This document shows, piece by piece, positions 8,401 to 16,100 of a stretch of 30,266 nt of DNA (the first letter of the stretch is position 1; each line of letters begins with the position of its first letter). The translations under genes were made by a program, and so were the position numbers. Source of the DNA: CAZTCJ01 sp964612085 (GTDB taxonomy: Bacteria; Pseudomonadota; Alphaproteobacteria; JAJFIK01); contig CAZTCJ010000044.1 of the NCBI GenBank assembly GCA_964612085.1, positions 1 through 30,266 of the forward strand, read 5' to 3'. Below the pieces are notes generated by a model, which saw nothing but the letters and a program-made list of their open reading frames with translations, was not told where the DNA came from and did no database searches.

Positions 8401-9243
8401 TCAGGCCCAGGACAGGGTGGCGTGCATGCCGACCGCGCCGTCGCCATTGGCCGTATAAAGATCGAGCGCGCCGTCGTCCCGGGCAACGCCCGTCAGGGTG
8501 ATCGCATCGAAATCGAACAGCGGGCGCAGGGCGCGGAAGCTGAAAGCGCCGGGATGCCGGTCCGTGGAACGGCGCCGTCCGGCTTCAAACAGCATCAAGG
8601 CCTGCAACGGTCCGTGGACGACGAGCCCCGGATAGTTTTCCACATCCAGCGCATTAGGACGGTCGTAATGGATGCGGTGGCCGTTGAAGGTAAGCGCGGA
8701 AAAGCGGAAAAGCAGAACCGGGTCGACCGCCACGGGCTGTCGCCAATCGCCCTCCGGCACAGGGGTCGGCGGCGGCGGCGTGAAGCTCTCAGGGATCGCG
8801 ATATAGACGATGTCCTGTTCCTCGGTGATGGCCAGATCGCTCCCCACACTGATTTCGTGGCGGACCGTGAGAAAGACCATGGGGCCGGAGCGGCCCTGCT
8901 TTTCGCTCAGTTTCGCGATGGTCGACAGGCGTTCGACCTTATCGCCGATATGCAGAGGCCGGTGAAAGGTGAGCCGCCCGCCCGCCCACATTCGCCGTTC
9001 CAAGGGAATGGGCGGCAGGAAACCGCCCCGTTTGGGGTGCCCGTCAGGGCCGACATCGGCCATGGACACGATCGGCAGAAAGGAGAGCCAGATCCACAGG
9101 GGCGGTAATGGATCGCCCGGTCCGGCGGCGACATCGCTCTGCTGCCCCAAAGTGGCGGCCAAGGCGCGGACAGGCGTCGGCGCGATCACATCGCTGCGCC
9201 GGTCCGTCTTTCCGATCCAGTCCTGCCAATGACCAGCATCCAT
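8401..9243 (-). CDS. meh: Mesaconyl-C4-CoA hydratase (MaoC/FAS1-dehydratase-like)
   Basis: Meh hydrates mesaconyl-C4-CoA to (S)-citramalyl-CoA, the substrate that Mcl cleaves to acetyl-CoA and pyruvate. The protein (280 residues from the ATG at 9243) has an N-terminal half with GGFLPPIPLERRMWAGGR and FHRPLHIGDK, typical of the FAS1-type dehydratase domain. Its C-terminal hot-dog half has FNGHRIHYDRPNA with the His/Asp pair of R-specific hydratases, and YPGLVVHGPLQA. An ATG at 9264 would add seven residues, but the conserved start (W..WIGK) lies just after 9243. Itaconyl-CoA hydratases of the same family are the main alternative; the mct neighbour favours Meh. It is separated from mcr by about 167 bp, so it may have its own promoter. 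Confidence 0.86.
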   Translation of the reverse strand: MDAGHWQDWIGKTDRRSDVIAPTPVRALAATLGQQSDVAAGPGDPLPPLWIWLSFLPIVSMADVGPDGHPKRGGFLPPIPLERRMWAGGRLTFHRPLHIGDKVERLSTIAKLSEKQGRSGPMVFLTVRHEISVGSDLAITEEQDIVYIAIPESFTPPPPTPVPEGDWRQPVAVDPVLLFRFSALTFNGHRIHYDRPNALDVENYPGLVVHGPLQALMLFEAGRRRSTDRHPGAFSFRALRPLFDFDAITLTGVARDDGALDLYTANGDGAVGMHATLSWA

Positions 9244-9269
9244 GAGGCCCCCACTGCCGTGCATTCAGA

Positions 9270-9281
9270 CAGTATACAATC
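9270..9281. promoter_or_regulatory. Candidate GntR-type operator upstream of meh
   Basis: CAGTATACAATC contains the GTATAC core found in many GntR/FadR-family operators (general form TNGTATACNA). It lies 27-38 bp upstream of the chosen meh start. One short imperfect palindrome is weak evidence and no regulator gene is present in the window. Confidence 0.25.
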
Positions 9282-9354
9282 GAAACGGTGGTACGGGCGA
9301 CTCCTTAATGCTGCAACCTGACAGTTTATCCAGATAACAGCCGCCAAGCGCAGG

Positions 9355-9377
9355 CGGAACACCGCTCCGCCGTTCCG
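9355..9377 (-). terminator. Hairpin downstream of mcr
   Basis: CGGAAC (9355-9360) and GTTCCG (9372-9377) form a six-pair stem with an 11-base GC-rich loop, 34 bp after the mcr stop. There is no T-run on the minus strand, so it may be an attenuating or RNA-stabilising hairpin and not a true intrinsic terminator. Confidence 0.3.
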
Positions 9378-9410
9378 GATGATCGGCCTGCGGACCGTTT
9401 GACAGTGCCG

Positions 9411-12400
9411 TCACACGGTCATGGATGTGCCGCGATAGATCCGGGCGCGGTAGCGGGAATCCTGCGCATCGGGCAGCGGCGCGCCGACCAGAAGCACCGC
9501 CCGCACGAAGCGCTTCAGTTCTTCCTGGTATTCCGTCTCATTGCGCGGTTCTTCGGAGCGGACACGGCGCGTCAGATTGATCTGATTGGTCGGTACATCG
9601 TGAATGAGCCGCTCGTTCTCCACCGCCAGCGTGGCCGTGAACGCATGCAGCGTCGTCTTGATGAAGTTCGCGAGGGCGAAAGCAGGTCCGTCCGTTCCAT
9701 ACGGAACATCGGGCGAGACCAGGATCAACTGGCACCCATCGTAAAGCGATGCCTTGCGCGACACACGGAAATGCTGGGTCAGATTTTGATCGATCATGCG
9801 GCTGAACTCTTCCGGCGACAAAGGCCTGTCGAGTTCGAACAAATAGTTGGGCAGATCCGCGGCCGGCATGGAGACCACCGTGGTTGGCCGACCCCATTTG
9901 ACGAGCGCGTCATCCATGGCATGTTCGATTTCATCACCGGCGATCCCGATATGCACCGCATCCGTGGGACAGTCTTGCAATTTGTCGAGGATGATTTGTC
10001 CGCCCTCGACCGTCTTTGTCAGGATGACCGCATGGGCGACGCCGTAATCGACGATAAGCTGACGGACGGTTTCCGCGATGTAATCGGACAGATGCTCACC
10101 GATGACCCAGACGGTCTTGCCGCGCATCTGCTCGAGCCGCTCGGGCTTCGGGCTGCCGAACATTTCCCGTTCGGTGGTGGAGCGCTCGACCCGCAGACCG
10201 CCCGACGGCATGAATGTCTCGCCACTGACCGCACGGTCGGCCAGGAAGAAGACCGTGGCCTGGGCAACTTCCGCTTCCGTCGGCATGGTGCCCAAATGAA
10301 GCTGGGACAGAACGCCCTTGCCGACCTTCTCGGCCTCCTGGTCGATCTGCGATTGGGGCAGAAACGGCTTATCGTCCGGCGGCGTCAGTTTCAGCCAGTT
10401 CCCATTATCTCCCGTTGCCTCGGCCTGCTCCCGCCACTCCGGCAGATCCAGCAGATAACCGCCCAGACGCATGCGCGAGAGCAGCCGCGCGGCCAGAGCG
10501 GGCGTCAGCAGGAACTGGTCCCAGGTGCACACGCCATCGCCCTGGCGAGCACAGTCAAGCGCCAGCCGGCGCAAGCCGATCGGCGCATCGCCGTCGTGAG
10601 ACAGGGCACTGATATTGTTGCGGGACAAGCGCGTGAGCACCCTGTCCACCGGCATGCCTTCACGCACGGCCCGGATCACGCCCGCATAGACCGCATTGAG
10701 ACGTTTGTTTTCCAGGATCAGACGGGCGCGGCGCTGGAACAGGCCGGGCTTGCCGCCGACGCCCGACAGCCTGTCGCCATCGACCGGCCCCGGGGCAATG
10801 GCATTACACTGAATTTCCGGACCCAGAAAGCGCGAAAAATTCTCCACCATCGCCCGCTGCCCGGCTTTGGAGACGGCATAATCGGCCCGGTTGGGATAGG
10901 CGACAGCCAGGAATTTCTCGCCCCCGAAATAAGACGACACATTGAGGATATAGCCACTGCCCTGGGCCTTCATCAAAGGCACCACGAGCTGGGTCAGCAG
11001 ATAGTTCGAAATCAGATTGGCATCCAGCGTGAACTGCCAGGCCGCGGGGTCCATATCGACGACCATGTCTTCGGCGCCCGCCACGCCCGCATTGTTGATC
11101 AGGTAATCGATCCGGCCAAATGTCTCGATCGTCTCGTCAACGGCTTTTCTCAAGGACTCGAAATTGCTGACATCCACATTGGGCATGATCTTCACGCGCC
11201 GCTCGACGCCGGAAATCCCCACATCCTGAAGCTCACTGACGATCCGTGTGCGGGCCGCTTCCAGTTCGCTTTCCCGGCGCGCGACCATCATCACCTTGGC
11301 GCCGGCAAGAGCCAGAAGACGCGCCACCTGGCCGCCGATCCCGGCCGAGCCGCCGGTGATGAAGGCCACCTTGCCCAGATGCAGGCCCGTAATGTTTTCC
11401 GCAAACCCCAGCATGGCCCGGCGCGCGCCCGTCTCTTCCCCGATATTGGTGGGCAATTGCAGGCTGATCTCGCCGATTTTCTGCTGTTTGAAGATGATCC
11501 GCGTGGCATGGCCCGCCGCGAAGCGGGCATTTTCGTCCTGGCGGTTCGTGTACCGAATGATCTGATTGCCCCAGACCGGATGCTGGACCCGGCCGTTCTC
11601 GGCATCGACACGGGCTTCATCGCGCCAGATCTTGATCAGTTGCTCCATGCCCGCGGACAGCATTTGATTGTAGATATCGTCGAGCCCATCGCTGGCATTG
11701 GTCATATAGACAAAGCGCGGCGGCACCAGAAGGCGCGCGTCGTTGTTTTTCCAATAGCGGGCAAGGGTGCGCGCGATGGCGACGGCGCCCACCAGTTCGG
11801 TTTCCATGAAGGCGTTGACCGTGTCGTCGCTGGCGCCGAGCAACGTATCCGTAAAGTGATCTTCCGCCTTCAGGGGCAGAACGATGGCGCTGCTGACCGG
11901 ATCGTGCTCATCCGTGTAAGCCGCAAGCTGGGCCTCCATCGTATCCGGTTCGGACCGGTTGAAGCGCACGATGGTCAGACCGTCCGTCAAGCCTTGCGCC
12001 CGGGTGCGCGCTTCCGCCTGGGCCACATCGGCCTGGCGCGCCAGGCCGAGCAGCACCTTCGCACCGCAATTGATCTGGATACGGGCGATTTCCAGTGCCT
12101 CTTCCCATTGCTCGCCCGCGATAATCAACACGCTCAAGCCCGCCCCGTCGAGGGAGCGCATGGAAGGGCGCGCCATATAGGTGGAGCGGGATTCCTTGCG
12201 CACGGACATGCCATGAGTCACGTCGATCTCAACGCCGTTGAGGGCCGCCGACTCAGTGCTGGCCAGGAACAGGCAGGTCTGCGCGATATCCTGGGGCGTC
12301 GGCAGCACCTTGGCCTTCCAAGCGCCGTCCATGCTGCGCTCAAGAGACATGCGGCCCATGAAATAGTCCGCCGTCGTCCCTTCCGGATTGCCTTGCACCT

Positions 12401-13100
12401 TGTCCATGGCCGCGAAGACCGTCCGGATCCGGTCGCTTTCGATCGGCCCCGGAAAGACCGTGTTGACGCGCACGCCGCGCGGGCCCAGTTCCAGCGCCAA
12501 TTGCCGCGACAGGGCGTTCAGCACCGCCTTGGGCACCACATAAGCGGTGCGTCCGTAATAGCGGGTGTGGGAGAACACGGTCGAGATATTGACCATGGAC
12601 GCGCCCACCGGCATGAAGGGCGCCGCCGCGCGGGCCACGTTCCAGGTCACGCCCAGAATGTTGCGCATGGCATCGGACACGGTTTCGGTATCGCCGCAGG
12701 CTTCCATCTCCGCCTGGGAGAACGGCACCATATCGAGGGGCTGTTTCGGCCCGGCCGATCCCGCATTGTTGATCAGGACATCGATCCGTCCAAAGATCGA
12801 CTGAACCTCGCCCAGGGCCCGGCGGACCGACTCCGGATCGCCGCCATCGAGGAGAACCGTGGACACCCGGTCGGCCGGCGTGCCGGTCTCGGCCAGCACC
12901 GCCTCGCGGGCGGCCTCGATCCGCTCCTTGGTGCGCCCGGTCATGACCAGGAAAGCGCCTTCCCGGACGAAACGGCGTGAAATTTCGCTGCCCAGATTGC
13001 CCGCCGCGCCGGTGACCACGACGGTCTTGCCCGCGAGCCGGCGTGTGAGCCCTGCTCCTGCCTTGTCGGTTTCACCCGGATCGCGGCTGGAACTGGTCAT
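9411..13100 (-). CDS. mcr: Bifunctional malonyl-CoA reductase
   Basis: Mcr uses NADPH to reduce malonyl-CoA to malonate semialdehyde (C-terminal half) and then to 3-hydroxypropionate (N-terminal half), as established for Chloroflexus. The 1229-residue length is close to the 1219 of that enzyme. Two extended SDR units are visible. The first has TGAAGNLG at 30-37, NNAG at 111-114 and Y187-x3-K191. The second has TGGSAGIGG at about 582, NNAGVAG, SSYFGGEKF and YAVSK at about 740. Other long shared blocks are FPGPIESDRIRTVF, NRADYAVSKAGQRAM, MPTEAEVAQATV and, at the end, FALANFIKTTLHAFTAT. The start at 13100 is fixed by AGGAG seven bases upstream; an earlier in-frame ATG would run into pcs. It follows pcs by 34 bp, so the two are one operon. 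Confidence 0.96.
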   Translation of the reverse strand: MTSSSRDPGETDKAGAGLTRRLAGKTVVVTGAAGNLGSEISRRFVREGAFLVMTGRTKERIEAAREAVLAETGTPADRVSTVLLDGGDPESVRRALGEVQSIFGRIDVLINNAGSAGPKQPLDMVPFSQAEMEACGDTETVSDAMRNILGVTWNVARAAAPFMPVGASMVNISTVFSHTRYYGRTAYVVPKAVLNALSRQLALELGPRGVRVNTVFPGPIESDRIRTVFAAMDKVQGNPEGTTADYFMGRMSLERSMDGAWKAKVLPTPQDIAQTCLFLASTESAALNGVEIDVTHGMSVRKESRSTYMARPSMRSLDGAGLSVLIIAGEQWEEALEIARIQINCGAKVLLGLARQADVAQAEARTRAQGLTDGLTIVRFNRSEPDTMEAQLAAYTDEHDPVSSAIVLPLKAEDHFTDTLLGASDDTVNAFMETELVGAVAIARTLARYWKNNDARLLVPPRFVYMTNASDGLDDIYNQMLSAGMEQLIKIWRDEARVDAENGRVQHPVWGNQIIRYTNRQDENARFAAGHATRIIFKQQKIGEISLQLPTNIGEETGARRAMLGFAENITGLHLGKVAFITGGSAGIGGQVARLLALAGAKVMMVARRESELEAARTRIVSELQDVGISGVERRVKIMPNVDVSNFESLRKAVDETIETFGRIDYLINNAGVAGAEDMVVDMDPAAWQFTLDANLISNYLLTQLVVPLMKAQGSGYILNVSSYFGGEKFLAVAYPNRADYAVSKAGQRAMVENFSRFLGPEIQCNAIAPGPVDGDRLSGVGGKPGLFQRRARLILENKRLNAVYAGVIRAVREGMPVDRVLTRLSRNNISALSHDGDAPIGLRRLALDCARQGDGVCTWDQFLLTPALAARLLSRMRLGGYLLDLPEWREQAEATGDNGNWLKLTPPDDKPFLPQSQIDQEAEKVGKGVLSQLHLGTMPTEAEVAQATVFFLADRAVSGETFMPSGGLRVERSTTEREMFGSPKPERLEQMRGKTVWVIGEHLSDYIAETVRQLIVDYGVAHAVILTKTVEGGQIILDKLQDCPTDAVHIGIAGDEIEHAMDDALVKWGRPTTVVSMPAADLPNYLFELDRPLSPEEFSRMIDQNLTQHFRVSRKASLYDGCQLILVSPDVPYGTDGPAFALANFIKTTLHAFTATLAVENERLIHDVPTNQINLTRRVRSEEPRNETEYQEELKRFVRAVLLVGAPLPDAQDSRYRARIYRGTSMTV

Positions 13101-13134
13101 GGCGTTTCTCCTAAACGGGGGACGGGGAGCAAGG

Positions 13135-16100
13135 TTATGACGATTTGATCGCGGCCCAATATTCAAGCAATTCATCCCGGGTGCGCAGCCCCATGGCGGG
13201 CAGCGCATGATTGACCACATAGGTGGCCCCGGAATGGGTGTTGTCCCACATGGACTGATGCGCCTTGGGCAGATCGTCCCAGGGGACCACCGTCGGCTCG
13301 GTCACGTCCAGAAGACCGGCGGCGATCATATTATTCATCAAGGTCACTTCATATGCGTTACACAGATGGGTGCCGTAGATATTGGCCGTGGGCATGATGA
13401 TGCGGCGCTGACGGGTCCAGACCTGGGGGGCGTAAAAGGTATAACGCCGCCCGGCCATGTTCTCGGCAAAGACCACGCGCCCGCCGAACGGCTTGACCAG
13501 CGAGGTCGAGACCCCGAGCGTGTCGGCGGCCGCCCGCTCGATGATGAGATCGGGCACGCCGCGCGGATTGCCGGGCGAGCGCAGCAGACGGCCCACCGCG
13601 GATCCGAACGGTTTCAAGGTGCGCTGCTGATAGTCGCGCACACCAGCCTTGAAGGTCTCGATATCGGCCCGGGCATCGGGCAGGCGCGGCAAGGTGTCGG
13701 GCCAGTGGAAATTGGCGCCGTCGCGGCGCTTCAGGCCTTCCAGACTGATGATCCCCTCGACCGTTTCTTCCAGGCCGAGCGACTGAAGGAATTCACGCTG
13801 ACCGTCCGTAGTCGTCACGATCACGGTGCGCGCCTTGAACAGACGCGCCGCCTCGATCATCACGAGGCCGGTCTCGTCCGCCAGTTCGCGGGATCCAGGA
13901 CCGTAATAGAGCAGGACGGACTCCCCGCCCCGCAAAGCGGCGCGCTCCAGCATGGTCTCGGGCCGCTCTTCGCCCGGCTTGCCCATGAAACTGAAATGAT
14001 AGCCTGACGAGGCGCCGTAGAACGCCAAGGTGCCGTGCTCGGCCAGAAGCTGGAAGCTGCGCGGGAACGCGTATTCGCCCGCATGGCTGACCACGAAATC
14101 GGCGAGCTTGCCGTCATTCATCGCCTTGTAGTGCTCAAGCAGCTTGTCGCCTTGGGCTTCCCAGGCGCGCGCGGCGTCCGGATCGTCCGGCACCGGCGTA
14201 AAGCACTCGGCGATCTCCGGATCCTTGCGGTTGATGGCGCCCACGGCCCCTTGCGATTTGATAAAGGCGGCCCGGTCCTCGTTCGAGACCATGCCGGTGA
14301 CGCCAAGGCCTGTCCGTATACCGCTCTTCAGGGCGTCGAGGCCCGTCCCGGTCGCCGATCCTTCCACGAACAGGGTCTTGCCCGGCGTGATCTGCAAGGT
14401 GGTGAACAGGCAGCGCGTGATGGTGCCCAGATTGAGCACATAGCTGCCCGCCTGCTCCAGGGTCAGATCGCCCGGCGGCCTGTGCAGTTGCGGCCCCTGG
14501 ACGGTGAGGAACTGGGCATGGCTGCCGGTGCGCGTTTCATAGCCCTGAATGGCAAAGCCCGCATACATGGGATCGTCGCCCGCCTGGGGCGAGAGCAGAT
14601 CGGTGGTACCGGAATAGATCGCCACCATGTCGCCGACCTTGAGGCGACCTTCGGCCTTGACCTCGCTGCCCAGAGCCACGATGAGCGCTAGTCCGCCCGA
14701 GCCGGTGATCTGCACATCCTCGTCATGGGCATCGAAAGGCGACACCGGAATACCAGTCAGCGCCCAGTTGTCGTTGAAATTGACTTCCGAGGTGAGCAGA
14801 TAAACCAGCGCCTCGTTGGGTTCGGGCGTGCGCACGGGCACAATCAGTTCCCGTTCGTGAGTGCCCGGCGGACCGAAACGCGGCGCGCCCGTCTCCGCAT
14901 CGCGGGCCACGCCGAAGGCGAGCTGATACGGCGGAATGGGCGTCACGCCAGGAAAGAACGGCGCGCCCACGGGCAGCATCTGACCGCCCGCGATCAGACT
15001 CTCTTTACGCGGCGCATGCTCCGCGTCGATCCATACGCCGTCCCGGCGCACGGGCAGAGGCGGACTTTGTTTGTCCATGAACTGCTGAATGCCGGTCTTG
15101 CCGCCATCCGGATCGATGATCGCTTCGGCAAAGCGCGTGGCTTCGGTGGCAAGGCCAGCCGTCAGCCCATGCTGCCAGCCGGTGCGGATCGCATCGAGCG
15201 CCCGCTCCCCGGCCCTGTCGCGTCCGGCCCAGGCAAGCTGGTGCAGAATGCGCTGGATAAAATCGTCCGCCAACACCGCATCGAGATCGATATCCGATGT
15301 TTGTTCCCAGCGCGCGGTCATGGCCTGGCGTTCCGCATAGGCCCGGCCCAGATCACTGTCGGCCCCGTTGCGCACAAAATCACGCACGGCCGCATGGGCC
15401 AGGGAGAGTGCGTCATGGGCGCCGGAGGCGAGCGCATCGATGGCGCCGATCTTGAGCGCGTCCTCCGCGCCGATGGCCCGGCCGCCCAGGATCAGATCGA
15501 GCGCATCGCGCAGGCCCGTTTCCCCGTATTTCTCCGCCAACAGACGAGGCAGACGCTGGGTGCCGCCATAGCCCGGCAGCAGACGCAGATTGATTTCCGG
15601 CTGGCCGAACCGCGCCACGGGCTCGGCGACCCGGTAATGGCACGCGAGCGCGAATTCCATACCGCCGCCCAAGGCCACGCCCTGGATCGCAGCGATGCAC
15701 GGCTTGCCCATGGTCTCGATCTTGCGGAAGGCCAGTTGCGCGTTGTTGGGCAGCACCATGGCCTCGCCCACCGTGTTCACTTCCTCAAGCATCTGGCGGA
15801 TATCCGCCCCGGCCACGAAGGACGCGCTGCCTGAGCCCGTGAACACCACCGCCGCCACATCGTTTTTGCGCGACAGATGCTCGACCACGGTCACCAGTTC
15901 GTCGATCGCCCGCTCATTGAGCGCGTTGACCGGCGGGTTCGTCACCGTGACCGTCGCCACCCGTCTGCCGGGCGTGATGTCATTGTACTGAATAAGGAAA
16001 TAGCGGTAGCGCTCGAACAAAGGCTGGTCTTCGGAAAGCTGCTGACGGCGGCGCCAGACCTCGACCGCCCGGCGCAACTCGTCGAGACTGTCCGGATTGC

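Noticed and set aside
9399..12980. Very long plus-strand open frame (about 1190 codons) opposite mcr
   Set aside because: It is the antisense shadow of a GC-rich gene: His/Arg/Gly-rich with no domain, while the minus strand encodes a clear Mcr.
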